64,000 nt of DNA from Chryseobacterium gleum. Its GTDB lineage: Bacteria > Bacteroidota > Bacteroidia > Flavobacteriales_D > Crocinitomicaceae. The stretch spans positions 186,001 to 250,000 of the forward strand of contig CAMDAH010000001.1 in the NCBI GenBank assembly GCA_945888625.1. The letters run 5' to 3'. The notes beneath the pieces were generated by a model, which worked only from the letters and a program-made list of their open reading frames with translations, was not told where the DNA came from and ran no database searches. Made by a program: the position numbers and the translations under genes. Shown here piece after piece: positions 46,901 through 55,276 of the stretch. The first letter of the stretch is position 1, and each line of letters opens with the position of its first letter.

Positions 46901-47267
46901 ATATCAGGCCTTGGATAATTTAAAAGACAAAGCAGCTTTAGAAGCATTCTCCACACAATTAGTGGATCGATTCGGTCCTTTGCCAATAGCGGTAAAAGAA
47001 CTTTTATTCTCCTTCGAATTACGATGGTTGGCAGAGGACTTAGGTATGGAACGCTTGGTTATCAAAAGCGAAAAATTGGTAGGGTATTTTATTTCAAATC
47101 CTCAATCGCCTTTCTACGAAACCGAAACTTTTACCTTATTACTCAACAAAATCATGAGCATAGGCAAAGAATACCGGCTTGTACAAAACAATGACAAGTT
47201 ACGCTTAGTTATTGAGCCGGTTCGCCACATCAAAGATGCCTTTGAGAAAATGATGGGATTGAAGTAG
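43935..47267 (+). CDS. mfd: transcription-repair coupling factor Mfd
   Basis: Removes RNA polymerase stalled at DNA damage and recruits UvrA. In order: UvrB-like N-terminal domains, a CarD-like polymerase-interacting domain (about 440-510, GDYVTHIDHGVGQF), a RecG-type helicase with Walker A at about 583-590 (GDVGFGKT) and DEEQ box, and the TRCF C-terminal domain. The frame is open from a TTG at 43923, but that codon sits within the predicted -7 box, so the ATG at 43935 (MERKQFL) is chosen, giving 1110 residues. Confidence 0.95.
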   Translation: MERKQFLDLFKSHLPIEQTAQALFRAEARVHWSGNVGSSKSICASSVADQVPGHHVFILGDKEQAAYFLNDLQGLYPQDKRILFFPASYRVPYQLEDTDNANVVARSEVLARIANGSNTWVITYPEALFEKVPSQKILVENTFRLDVGKSYSIDFINELLIEYQFERLDFVYEPGQFAIRGGIIDVFSYANDFPFRIEFFGDEVESIRTFDAANQLSLSSHKFLSILPNIQGQMSQNGVASIFSFIGENSTVWLSSFERIESALHKEFEKAKDIFKKLTISRPESSPEALFLSPSEFLKNVSKVPILEFGPDYHFPPSDKFAFNFIPQPSFNKNFDLLSADLIQKQSETFQNIIFSNQPKQIERLFQIFEDIGGGVSFEPMDLPLQEGFIAPNLKLVCYTDHQIFERYNRFRLKEGFSQAKQALTLKEIYNLQKGDYVTHIDHGVGQFSGLETIDVNGKPQEAIRLLYKDGDVLYVGIHSLHRISKFTGKDGSVPKMNKLGTQTWTTLKNKTKKKIKELAFDLIQLYAKRKSQPGFAFAPDNYLQNELIASFMYEDTPDQNKATLDVMKDMESDTPMDRLVCGDVGFGKTEVAIRAAFKAVCDSKQVAILVPTTILSMQHYRTFKERLKDFPCKIDFINRFKSAKNTTETLKKLASGQIDILIGTHALVAEKVKFKDLGLMIIDEEQKFGVSVKDKLKTIRTTVDTLTLTATPIPRTLQFSLMGARDLSIINTPPPNRQPVLTEVISFNEEILRDAIAYEVTRGGQVFFVNNRLSNMKEISGMIQRLCPGVRIAIGHGQMDGTQLEKVMMDFIDGKYDVLLATTIIESGIDISNANTIIINDANQFGLSDLHQLRGRVGRSNKKGFCYLIAPKFSLLTSEARKRLEALVQFSDLGSGFNIAMKDLDIRGAGNMLGGEQSGFISEIGFEMYQKILNEAMQELKESEFKEMFDERNTDTFGNFVQDCIFESDMEVRIPDDYVNNVTERLSLYQALDNLKDKAALEAFSTQLVDRFGPLPIAVKELLFSFELRWLAEDLGMERLVIKSEKLVGYFISNPQSPFYETETFTLLLNKIMSIGKEYRLVQNNDKLRLVIEPVRHIKDAFEKMMGLK

Positions 47268-47269
47268 GG

Positions 47270-47440
47270 TTGCTTCTCTCGGTCTATCGACGCCTCTCGC
47301 CTCCGCTCGATCCACTTTCAAGAGCTCATCTATCGTGTCTCTCGACTCCGCTCGATCCACATTCAAGAGCTCATCGAGTCCGACTAGGCGGATCGAGAGG
47401 GCGGAATCACTCGGCAAGCAGCGGACGAGGCTAGCGAATA
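47270..47440. repeat. GC-rich intergenic repeat cluster
   Basis: A GC-rich island between the convergent mfd and haemoglobin genes. Two 36-base units, 47295-47330 and 47340-47375, match at 34 of 36 positions with a 45-base period; each contains CTCCGCTCGATCCAC and ends AAGAGCTCATC. A partial third copy precedes them, and GGATCGAGAG at 47391-47400 is an inverted copy of part of the unit, so hairpins can form. This resembles REP-like dispersed intergenic repeats of Bacteroidota. It may also act as a two-way terminator. Confidence 0.75.
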
Positions 47441-47447
47441 AGATCAA

Positions 47448-47795
47448 TTACTTTTCAACTTTACTTTGAATAGTCCACCCAATAAGGGCAGCTCTTTGTT
47501 TAGCGGCCTCTGCTTTTTCACCGATAAAAAGCGCATCAACTGTCTGGTTAAAATGCTTTAGCCATATATCAAAGTGTTTTGGTTTTAAGGGCATATGAAG
47601 GTGTTTTTCGACGACATTGGTGGTGTATCCCGGTTCGTCAAGGAGTGCAAAACACCAAAAGTGAATCATGTGTGGCAGGTGTTTGTCTAGGTCTATACCA
47701 ATAAAAAAGGGAGCCAAGTCTTCGTCGGCGACTAACTTGCTGTAAAACAACGTGATTAATTGCTCGATATCGCTTCTATTTTCAATTTTTTTCAT
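47448..47795 (-). CDS. group III truncated haemoglobin
   Basis: A 115-residue 2-on-2 globin. The group III pattern is clear: HLPHMIHFW with W47, the proximal His at H65 (VVEKHLHMPL), HFDIWLKHF and the C-terminal AKQRAALIGW helix. It binds haem and may handle O2, NO or related stress. It lies three bases after the giant outer-membrane protein gene on the same strand. Confidence 0.92.
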   Translation of the reverse strand: MKKIENRSDIEQLITLFYSKLVADEDLAPFFIGIDLDKHLPHMIHFWCFALLDEPGYTTNVVEKHLHMPLKPKHFDIWLKHFNQTVDALFIGEKAEAAKQRAALIGWTIQSKVEK

Positions 47796-47798
47796 TTG

Positions 47799-50700
47799 CT
47801 AAAAATACGCCCTTACTTCCATATTTCCACTATGAACCGTTCTAACGCCCTCTGATTTCCTGCCAAGATACTGAATCGTTAACTGTAAATTTTTGGATAA
47901 GGTGCGTTGATAACTAAAATTCCAAGTGTAATTAATTCCTGGTTGCAAGGACTCGAGCATTTCAAATCCAACAGCTGAACTAGCTGTTCCTACGTAGGAC
48001 AATGAAATGGCTTTTACTCCGCCTTGAATACTCCCTTTCTCGGTTTGGTTGTATTTAAAACTGCTTCCGATTTCTTTTAATAGGCAAGTTTCCCCTCCAA
48101 AACCCAAGTCGTTTTTTTTATCAATTAGCCGTCCGTCAAGTGTCAAACGATAGTTTGTGGAAGGTTGGAAAATAAAACTTGAAAAAAGTGAAGAATAAGT
48201 AATGTCGTAGTTTCTGCTTGTGGTGTAATCAGCTGCTGCACTTTTTATTCCTTTTTGCCCTTTCACTTCTATGGAAAAGGTAGGAACAACGTTCCAACGG
48301 GTAAACAATTCGTGGTATTCATTTTTTTTGGAGTCGAATCCCGATGCAAGTAAACTTTTATTTTCACTGTCTTGATAAATATATTCTGCATTGATTACAC
48401 TTGAGGTTCGATTGAAGTACAATGTATTTCTAATTAGTCCGCTTGTACTAATCAGATTGATGTCTGAAATGGCATTTGCAAAAGGGTTGAAAAAGGTGTT
48501 TAAATCAAACAAACTGGTTTTCCGATTAATACGAACCCGTGTTTGGTTGGAGAACTTTGCGAGTAAACCGAGCATTCCTTTCTTCTTTGCCCATAGTTTT
48601 TCTGGTCGCCAAAAAACACTTTGGTTGAGTTCGTTGGAGTACGTTTTAACATATTCATTACTTGGAGTGAAAATCCGAATGTAACTAGCTTGGTCAACGT
48701 ACTGGGCAATTTCAAATTCATTTAGGTCTTTTACGCCGTCGTTGTTGTAATCAACCCAAGTGTAGACTCCTTGTCCATCGTTTACTTTAATATAAATAAA
48801 TGTTCGTTTTTGTTCTAGCCCTGAACCTACCTCATAAAACGTACTCCAATTCAGCGCGTTTTTAAACCACCGTGCTTCGTAATCTATGCGGCCAATTAAT
48901 GAGTTTTCGGGACTTTGATTAATTAAGGAACTGTCGCGAATAGTTAAAGAGCGATAACCACCGATAAGGGTAAGACGTTGATTTTTTAATTTTTTTTGTG
49001 TTATTTCTCCTCCATTGGTTCTCGCCACGGCTGCTTTGCGCAAAGCACTACTGTCGGCTCGCTGATCAAAGCGTTCCCGATAGTAAATTTTAACTGCTGC
49101 TGAGGCGGTATCTGAATTAGCTAAGTAAACTTCATAATCGAAAAATTGATAGCTTGTTGAGTTAATCTGTTGTGAGGTCCCAACGAAAACGTTTTTTTCA
49201 TGGTCGTCTTTAAAGCCAATTTTTAAGCGCCCAATTTTTTTATTAAGGTCTATTCGGTGCCTTAAAAATCGATTATCGCCCATGTTTTTCGAGGTCAAAT
49301 AACTGCCGTCCCATGTCGCCGACCAACCTCGTTGATTCCAGCGTCCGTCGGAATACATTCTATTTCCTTGGTAAGCGTTCCCAATAGAAAAATGCTGGCC
49401 GGATAAATTGATAAATCCATAGGATTTTTGTTTGATTTTAGAACTAATTGTCCCGACAAGTTGCTGGCCTAAATAACCTTTATTGCGCGTGTTCCAGTCG
49501 CGATCAAATTCTACGCTTCGGTATTGTTCTATTGGCGAAAAATTTTGGTGTAAGTATTCAGCGTCTAATTTGTTTTCTATCTTCCAACCTTTACTACTGT
49601 CACCAATGTTACGTAGTTGAGTGATTTTCGTGCGCTGTGCCAAACCTGTATTGTCTTTATTGTCAAGGTTAGAGAAGGTATTTAGGTGGTTGGTTGAAAG
49701 GGCGGTTTCACTTTCTATCGTTATATTTTTGCTCAGTGAGTAGCGAAATCCTGTGGTTAAAAGTTGTTTTTGTTTTGGTGTTATGATGAGCCTCGATGCT
49801 TGGTAATCACCTTGAGGAACTCCCGCAATTGGAGCAAGCCAACGATAAACTTTTCCTAGGGCATTGTAATTATTTAATACGTAGTTTCCCTTATTTGTAC
49901 CTACATATTGAAAAACAGCTCGAAATTTAGCAGAGTCAGGGTGAACACTGAATACTAGAATAGAGTCAAAACCCAAAGAGTCGACCATTTTATATAATAC
50001 TTGGTTGTCGAAATAACCAATGGAATCAACACTTGAGATTTGCGCCAACGATAGGTTATCGCCAATTGTGCTTAGGTAAAATTTTTGGCTCGGACTTAAG
50101 TTTTGCTGTAGGGATTGATTCTTGGCATCTTGTTCGGAGTAGGCATTTAACCAAAAACTTAGTTTTTTGCTTTTGAAAATACTAGCGCTTTGTACTAAGG
50201 AACGGGCATAATTTTGATCGGAGTATTGAAATTCAACGACAATTCGACTGTCTTTAGTTATGAGGTTTCGCGCAGTAAAAACAAGTTCAGAGGTATTGTA
50301 GTCCATCACATAATCGAATTCCTGCCCACGTTCTAAAAGTCGCCCATCGATATATACTCGTTCTGTTCCAGCCAAAACTAAAATGAAAGGTTCATTTTCA
50401 CTTCCTTGAAGACGATAGGGACCCTGGTTGCTTTCAACGCCTGGAATAATTTGCCGATTGAACTTTCCTTTGGACAAGGCAGCACTTGCCTGCGTGTACC
50501 AAAGGGAACTGTCTTTTAAGAGCCACTTATTTTCTATGCTTAAGCCTTGGGCTCTTTTTTTGTAGGTCATGAAGTAGCCGGTTGGTTTGGACAACCAAAA
50601 ATCCCCAACGGTTAGTTTAAAGTTATCATTGTAAACTTGAATAAACACTTGGTCGAACTCTTGAAGTTTGTTTGTATTGCCGTCCGGTTGAATCGGGATA

Positions 50701-51239
50701 TTTGCATCTGAAACGGCAGCAAGGACTTTTAAGTTAGGGGTTAAATTTCCAGACAACTCCAAATTTAAGGCAGAATTAATCCCCAAATCTTGTCTGTTTC
50801 CGAAACTAACTCCCCTTGAAAGGCTTCCGTTTTTAGCCAATTCCTGCCCGCCAAAGACGTCGTTAACGGAATAGCTATTAATTATTTTAAATTTTTCTCG
50901 TTCATCAATTCCTTTTTTACTCAACACCGTTGAATCATAGCGTTGATAACTGCGCGTTAGGTCAAACGGAAGAACGCGATAATATAAATGAACAGTAGCC
51001 GTGTCTTTGCGATATAATCGAAATGTTGCACTTGAGTGGTCTATATAATAGTCCTCAGGAGCAAGCGTATCACCTGAGCAAATTGCAATAAATGAATTTG
51101 GATAAATACTTAAAGTATCTATTTTTATTAATTCATAAGTAGATTTTATTTTGAACGTGCGATTAGTACCTGTTTGTGAGTGAACAGAGTTGCTGTACAA
51201 GACAAAAAAAAATATAATTAGTACAAAGCGCATTTGCAT
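47799..51239 (-). CDS. very large exported beta-rich protein, probably outer-membrane
   Basis: About 1146 residues. A signal peptide ending SVHS-then-Gln is followed by long beta-strand-rich sequence with aromatic and polar alternation (for example RRFN-type strands, SLSWRTF and repeated YxYxx patterns), typical of a large outer-membrane barrel or surface assembly protein. A frame open from 51305 adds 22 residues before MQMRFVLII, but the signal peptide fits the later start. No known domain is recognised; it is not an obvious TonB receptor (no plug or TonB box) and not SprA by any motif I can see. Confidence 0.8.
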   Translation of the reverse strand: MQMRFVLIIFFFVLYSNSVHSQTGTNRTFKIKSTYELIKIDTLSIYPNSFIAICSGDTLAPEDYYIDHSSATFRLYRKDTATVHLYYRVLPFDLTRSYQRYDSTVLSKKGIDEREKFKIINSYSVNDVFGGQELAKNGSLSRGVSFGNRQDLGINSALNLELSGNLTPNLKVLAAVSDANIPIQPDGNTNKLQEFDQVFIQVYNDNFKLTVGDFWLSKPTGYFMTYKKRAQGLSIENKWLLKDSSLWYTQASAALSKGKFNRQIIPGVESNQGPYRLQGSENEPFILVLAGTERVYIDGRLLERGQEFDYVMDYNTSELVFTARNLITKDSRIVVEFQYSDQNYARSLVQSASIFKSKKLSFWLNAYSEQDAKNQSLQQNLSPSQKFYLSTIGDNLSLAQISSVDSIGYFDNQVLYKMVDSLGFDSILVFSVHPDSAKFRAVFQYVGTNKGNYVLNNYNALGKVYRWLAPIAGVPQGDYQASRLIITPKQKQLLTTGFRYSLSKNITIESETALSTNHLNTFSNLDNKDNTGLAQRTKITQLRNIGDSSKGWKIENKLDAEYLHQNFSPIEQYRSVEFDRDWNTRNKGYLGQQLVGTISSKIKQKSYGFINLSGQHFSIGNAYQGNRMYSDGRWNQRGWSATWDGSYLTSKNMGDNRFLRHRIDLNKKIGRLKIGFKDDHEKNVFVGTSQQINSTSYQFFDYEVYLANSDTASAAVKIYYRERFDQRADSSALRKAAVARTNGGEITQKKLKNQRLTLIGGYRSLTIRDSSLINQSPENSLIGRIDYEARWFKNALNWSTFYEVGSGLEQKRTFIYIKVNDGQGVYTWVDYNNDGVKDLNEFEIAQYVDQASYIRIFTPSNEYVKTYSNELNQSVFWRPEKLWAKKKGMLGLLAKFSNQTRVRINRKTSLFDLNTFFNPFANAISDINLISTSGLIRNTLYFNRTSSVINAEYIYQDSENKSLLASGFDSKKNEYHELFTRWNVVPTFSIEVKGQKGIKSAAADYTTSRNYDITYSSLFSSFIFQPSTNYRLTLDGRLIDKKNDLGFGGETCLLKEIGSSFKYNQTEKGSIQGGVKAISLSYVGTASSAVGFEMLESLQPGINYTWNFSYQRTLSKNLQLTIQYLGRKSEGVRTVHSGNMEVRAYF

Positions 51240-51347
51240 ACGAAGGTAAGGGATATCATCAAAACGTAAACGAGTTATTTTGATTGCCATATTTGAAAAA
51301 CACAAGCATATCTTTATTATTTTTATACCGACTAAATATACAAGCCC

Positions 51348-52637
51348 ATGAAATTGTTATTCTTTTTTTCTTTTTTCTTTTTTGCGTTGCCGAGTGAAGC
51401 GCAGTTAGTGCCTACGTTATGGCAAATTAACAAGGATAAAATTACCTCATGGCTGTATTATTTCGGTGATGAGTTTACCAAAGGGCAAGTGGATGACACG
51501 AAGTGGTTTGATAATTATCCGTGGGGTGGATTATCCATTCCCAATGGTATTTATGCCGCCCCTGAAAATACGCGATTAGAAAACGGTAAAGCCATCTTAA
51601 AAGTAGATACCTGTTCTTATTACAGGACTTTTCCAGCATGGATGCTAGAGGAAAACATTAAGAAAAATGATCCTTTGGTGGTTAATGGCACGGTTAAATT
51701 AAACTATGTAACAGCCGCTTTGTGGAGCAAAAAGCAATTCAAATATGGTTATTTTGAATGCCGGTGTTTTATTCCTGAAGGGAAAGGATTGTGGCCAGCC
51801 TTTTGGTTGTATGGCGGTAAACCAAATGATGAAATTGATTTCATGGAGGCCAAAGGAGAAAGGAAGAATGAGTTTCACCTTGATATTCATTGTCCAAATG
51901 ACTGTGATAGATTGAAAACGAAACCTTTTAATTTTAAAAAGTTATGGGGAAATTGGATAAAAACAAAACAGCCAATTACAGGGCAATGGGTAGTTTTTTC
52001 AGGCGTCTGGCTGCCTGGCTATGTTAATTTTTACATGAATGGTCGGCCAGTGGCTAAATACCTAGGTGATTTTTCAGCTGAAATGAATATGATTGCAAAT
52101 ATATCTGTTGCTGTGGACGGAGGTGCTTTTGACCCTGGACCAGACAAGAACACTACCTTTCCAAGTGAATTTGCTGTTGATTACATGCGCGTTTGGAAGT
52201 TACCAAGTGACGATTTTCCCTCAGCAACTCATCGAGGTATATTTACCGAGGGGAAACTTACGAATTTGTCACAAACGGATGATGACGTAATTGCCAAAAA
52301 AAAAATCGGACCTCTTTTAGCATTGGAAGGCACAGAGTCTAATTCACTAAAGCGAAAAAACAGGAAAACGTTGCCAAAAGAATTAGTGGAAAGCGAGCAA
52401 GGATTCGTTAGTCTAATGCTCGTTAACGAACAAGATTATCAATTACATTTTAACGGAATAACGACCAGTAATTTGAAAGTGGAGATTTTAAATGACAAAG
52501 GCACACGAGTAAAGTCGTTTGATACAAAAAGTAAATACCAATTTTTCTCTACAAGCGATTTTCAAGTGGGTAATTACAACCTAGTTATATCTAATGGAGA
52601 AAATGTTAAAACAGCTATTCCGTTTACAAAGCAGTAG
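51348..52637 (+). CDS. family 16 glycoside hydrolase
   Basis: Secreted beta-glucan/galactan-type hydrolase, 429 residues. Signal peptide 1-18 (SEA, then Gln). The GH16 domain (about 40-285) has the catalytic signature E162-I-D164-F-M-E167 and the aromatic lining WPAFWLYGG. After a linker, the last 75 residues (LKVEILNDKGTRVKSF, GNYNLVIS, VKTAIPF) look like a T9SS type A C-terminal sorting domain. Substrate is not determinable. The 3' end overlaps the convergent glutaminyl cyclase gene by 14 bases. Confidence 0.9.
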   Translation: MKLLFFFSFFFFALPSEAQLVPTLWQINKDKITSWLYYFGDEFTKGQVDDTKWFDNYPWGGLSIPNGIYAAPENTRLENGKAILKVDTCSYYRTFPAWMLEENIKKNDPLVVNGTVKLNYVTAALWSKKQFKYGYFECRCFIPEGKGLWPAFWLYGGKPNDEIDFMEAKGERKNEFHLDIHCPNDCDRLKTKPFNFKKLWGNWIKTKQPITGQWVVFSGVWLPGYVNFYMNGRPVAKYLGDFSAEMNMIANISVAVDGGAFDPGPDKNTTFPSEFAVDYMRVWKLPSDDFPSATHRGIFTEGKLTNLSQTDDDVIAKKKIGPLLALEGTESNSLKRKNRKTLPKELVESEQGFVSLMLVNEQDYQLHFNGITTSNLKVEILNDKGTRVKSFDTKSKYQFFSTSDFQVGNYNLVISNGENVKTAIPFTKQ

Positions 52638-53712
52638 GATTCTTCACAGTTTGAACTTCGAATAATTTAGTCCAATACTTTCCGGTCATATATGTTTTTT
52701 TAGTGACATTATTGTAGGCAATTCCATTTAATACTTCTCCGTTACCCTTTCCTTTTGTTGCCAATTCTGTTGCATCAATAATTGCTAACACCTTTCCTTT
52801 TAGTGGTTCTATTACAGCGATCAAGTTAGTAGTCCATATGTTGGCGTAAATTAATCCGTCAATAAATTCTAACTCATTTAATTTAGAAATAGGACCTTCA
52901 TTGGTGTATACCTGTATGGTTTTTTGTGCTTTGAATGTCTTCGGATCAAGATACGTTAGTCGTTCTGTCCCATCAGACATTATCAGAGAGATTCCGTCGT
53001 TACAAATTCCCCATCCCTCCCCAGCATATGAAAATAACGTATCACGGCTAAATTCTTTTAGGTTGTAGACAAAACAGCTTTGGTTTTTCCAGGTTATTTG
53101 AAAAATCTTATTGCCTAAGATGGTTATCCCTTCACCAAAATAAGAGGCATCTAATGTTGTTCTTCTAATTATTTTTCCCGTTTGTAAGTCGACCTCTCCC
53201 ACCAAGGAACTACCGCTGCTATTTGGATCGCCTGTGCTTTCAAAAAAAGCATTTCCACTGAAAGCAAGCCCTTGAGTAAAATTGGAATCTAAATGGGGGT
53301 ACTCTGCTACTATTTTTATTCCCCATTGTTTAGGTACGATATCTGAAACAATTTGAATAACGCGCTCATCTTTAACTTCTTTACCATTGACCTGTTTTGC
53401 AAAGAGCGCTATCGAAATTGTGCCAACCCCTAAACCGTCTGTTTTTAGCTCAAAAGCTGTTTTTTTTGATGGATTTTTCCATCGTGAAACAATGCTGTCG
53501 CCGACACGAAGTTCCATTTCTTTTATTAATTCTTTCGATAGTATTGGAATAGTTAAGGTCGATCCATGGGTTACTACCGTATTTTCGCTTAAATCAAAAA
53601 AACAGACTAGGTTTTCTTCCTCTATTTCAGGGGCATTGTTTTTAAATAGTAGAAAGACAATTAATCCGATGCCAAGAACGATGGCGCTAGCAACGATGAT
53701 TTTTTTTCTCAT
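52624..53712 (-). CDS. glutaminyl-peptide cyclotransferase
   Basis: Converts N-terminal Gln to pyroglutamate on exported proteins. A membrane anchor (about 5-24) precedes a five-bladed-propeller-like QC domain of the bacterial/plant type, with motifs TQGLAFSGNAFFESTG, GEGITILG, EGWGICNDG and LNGIAYN...GKYWTKLFEV. Located at the end of a pheS-ytxJ-QC run of minus-strand genes with 3-4 base gaps. Confidence 0.9.
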   Translation of the reverse strand: MRKKIIVASAIVLGIGLIVFLLFKNNAPEIEEENLVCFFDLSENTVVTHGSTLTIPILSKELIKEMELRVGDSIVSRWKNPSKKTAFELKTDGLGVGTISIALFAKQVNGKEVKDERVIQIVSDIVPKQWGIKIVAEYPHLDSNFTQGLAFSGNAFFESTGDPNSSGSSLVGEVDLQTGKIIRRTTLDASYFGEGITILGNKIFQITWKNQSCFVYNLKEFSRDTLFSYAGEGWGICNDGISLIMSDGTERLTYLDPKTFKAQKTIQVYTNEGPISKLNELEFIDGLIYANIWTTNLIAVIEPLKGKVLAIIDATELATKGKGNGEVLNGIAYNNVTKKTYMTGKYWTKLFEVQTVKNPTAL

Positions 53713-53715
53713 GTG

Positions 53716-54051
53716 TTATTTTGCTTTTAGGTTGGCCAAAATACGTTCAGACTGAATTTGTTCGTGCGAAGCATCATACGTCACCACACCATTATTTATT
53801 ACAATGATTTGGGGAGATTGGTGCGTAATTTTAAGCATTTTTTCAATGTCATTTGAAATGCTCCGGTAAGCAATTAAATCTAACACATACCAGTCGGCAG
53901 TATCATTTTCAAAGCAATTCAGTGTATTTTTTAAGATACGCACTGAAATGTAGCATCTTGTGGAGTGTTTAAAAATTACTTGCGGTTTAGTATGACTTTC
54001 AACTACTAATTCAGTCAACATCTGATTTGATATGAGTTCTTTTTGGGCCAT
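53716..54051 (-). CDS. ytxJ: YtxJ-family bacillithiol-system redox protein
   Basis: A 111-residue thioredoxin-like protein with a single active Cys in KHSTRCYIS (near residue 32) and the family motif HQSPQIIVINNG. YtxJ (DUF2847) acts as a monothiol bacilliredoxin, removing bacillithiol from proteins. Its presence suggests the organism makes bacillithiol. Encoded between pheS and the glutaminyl cyclase gene. Confidence 0.88.
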   Translation of the reverse strand: MAQKELISNQMLTELVVESHTKPQVIFKHSTRCYISVRILKNTLNCFENDTADWYVLDLIAYRSISNDIEKMLKITHQSPQIIVINNGVVTYDASHEQIQSERILANLKAK

Positions 54052-54055
54052 AGTA

Positions 54056-55072
54056 TTAAAATTGTTTTAAAAACCGAATGTCATTTTCAGAATATAGCCG
54101 TAAATCGTTTATTTTGTAATTGAGTTGTGCTATGCGTTCAACACCCATTCCGAAGGCAAATCCACTGTAAATTTTAGAATCAATCCCACTTGCATCGAGC
54201 ACTGCAGGATCAACCATTCCGCAGCCTAGTATTTCAAGCCATCCTGTATACTTACAAACATTACATCCTTTACTATCACAAATTGTACAGGAAACATCCA
54301 CTTCAGCGCTTGGTTCTGTGAAGGGAAAATAGGAAGGGCGCATTCTTATTTGAGCACTTTCACCAAAAATAGATTGGGCAAAATATAAAAGTGTTTGCTT
54401 TAAGTCGGCAAAGGAAACGTCTCTGTCGATATAGAGCCCTTCTACCTGATGAAAAAAACAATGTGCTCTAGCAGAGATAGCCTCATTTCTGTAAACACGT
54501 CCAGGTGAAATGGTGCGAATCGGGGGCTTGCTATTTTCCATGACCCTCACTTGGACCGAGCTGGTGTGTGTGCGAAGTGCCATTTCACGATCTCCTTTTT
54601 CAATAAAAAAGGTGTCTTGCATGTCTCTTGCCGGATGTTCTTTTGGAAAGTTCAGGGCAGAGAAATTATGCCAATCGTCCTCAATTTCAGGCCCTTCGGA
54701 AATAACAAACCCAATTCGATTAAAAACCTCAATTATTTCGTCTCTAATAATGGATAAAGGGTGATGCGTTCCTTGCGTTATATTTTCTCCTGGACGGGTT
54801 AAATCGTTATTAGTGAATGCATCCTGCAACGGACCTTTTTCCGATTTTTTCTGGTTGTAAAAATCTTCTAGTTTAATTTTTACAACGTTAATTTGTTGTC
54901 CAAATTCTTTTTTGTTTTCGTTAGAAGCCGTCTTCAACTCAAGGTACAGGTCCTTTAATTTGCCCTTGGCTCCTAAGTATTTGATTCTAAATACTTCAAG
55001 CTGATGCTCATCTGACACTTGTTGCATGTCAGCGTCTATTTCTGTTAAAAGATGTTGAATGGTTTGAATCAT
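54056..55072 (-). CDS. pheS: phenylalanyl-tRNA synthetase alpha subunit
   Basis: Catalytic alpha subunit of PheRS (338 residues). An N-terminal coiled coil binds tRNA; class II motif 2 appears as SPGRVYRNEAISARAHCFFHQVEGL (parts: SPGRVYR, FHQVEG) and motif 3 as GMGVERIAQL. The beta subunit gene is not in the window. First gene of a likely pheS-ytxJ-QC operon. Confidence 0.96.
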   Translation of the reverse strand: MIQTIQHLLTEIDADMQQVSDEHQLEVFRIKYLGAKGKLKDLYLELKTASNENKKEFGQQINVVKIKLEDFYNQKKSEKGPLQDAFTNNDLTRPGENITQGTHHPLSIIRDEIIEVFNRIGFVISEGPEIEDDWHNFSALNFPKEHPARDMQDTFFIEKGDREMALRTHTSSVQVRVMENSKPPIRTISPGRVYRNEAISARAHCFFHQVEGLYIDRDVSFADLKQTLLYFAQSIFGESAQIRMRPSYFPFTEPSAEVDVSCTICDSKGCNVCKYTGWLEILGCGMVDPAVLDASGIDSKIYSGFAFGMGVERIAQLNYKINDLRLYSENDIRFLKQF

Positions 55073-55129
55073 TTTTTACGTGTAACTTTTTCGAACATAC
55101 AATTGTTTTACAATAACAAACGTTCTTTG

Positions 55130-55137
55130 CAAAGTTA
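55130..55137 (-). promoter_or_regulatory. -7 box of pheS operon
   Basis: On the minus strand TAACTTTG fits TAnnTTTG, about 57 bases before the pheS start. A -33 element at the expected spacing is not evident. Confidence 0.4.
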
Positions 55138-55229
55138 AAAGGATTTTGATTAATTTAATATTCCTTTTTTCACTTTTATGGCTTGTTTTTATTTGCTAAG
55201 GCAACATACTGCTTTTCGCAGCGTAACAA

Positions 55230-55260
55230 TTTGATTATTGGTAAATATGTTTTAATTTTG
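55230..55260 (+). promoter_or_regulatory. promoter of the small lipoprotein pair
   Basis: TTTG at 55230-55233, exactly 19 bases, then TAATTTTG at 55253-55260, 16 bases before the ATG. A full match to the Bacteroidota consensus, in the 205-base gap between pheS and the lipoprotein genes. Confidence 0.7.
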
Positions 55261-55276
55261 TATATAATTTGTAATT

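Noticed and set aside
47205-47447. Minus-strand 80-residue frame with internal repeats (DELLNVDRAES, DELLKVDRAEA)
   Set aside because: It overlaps the mfd C-terminus, and its peptide repeats only reflect the 45-base DNA repeat; no start context or domain.
55073-55276. RNA gene in the 205-base gap between pheS and the lipoproteins
   Set aside because: The gap is AT-rich and explained by two promoters; no tRNA fold or conserved RNA motif was seen.
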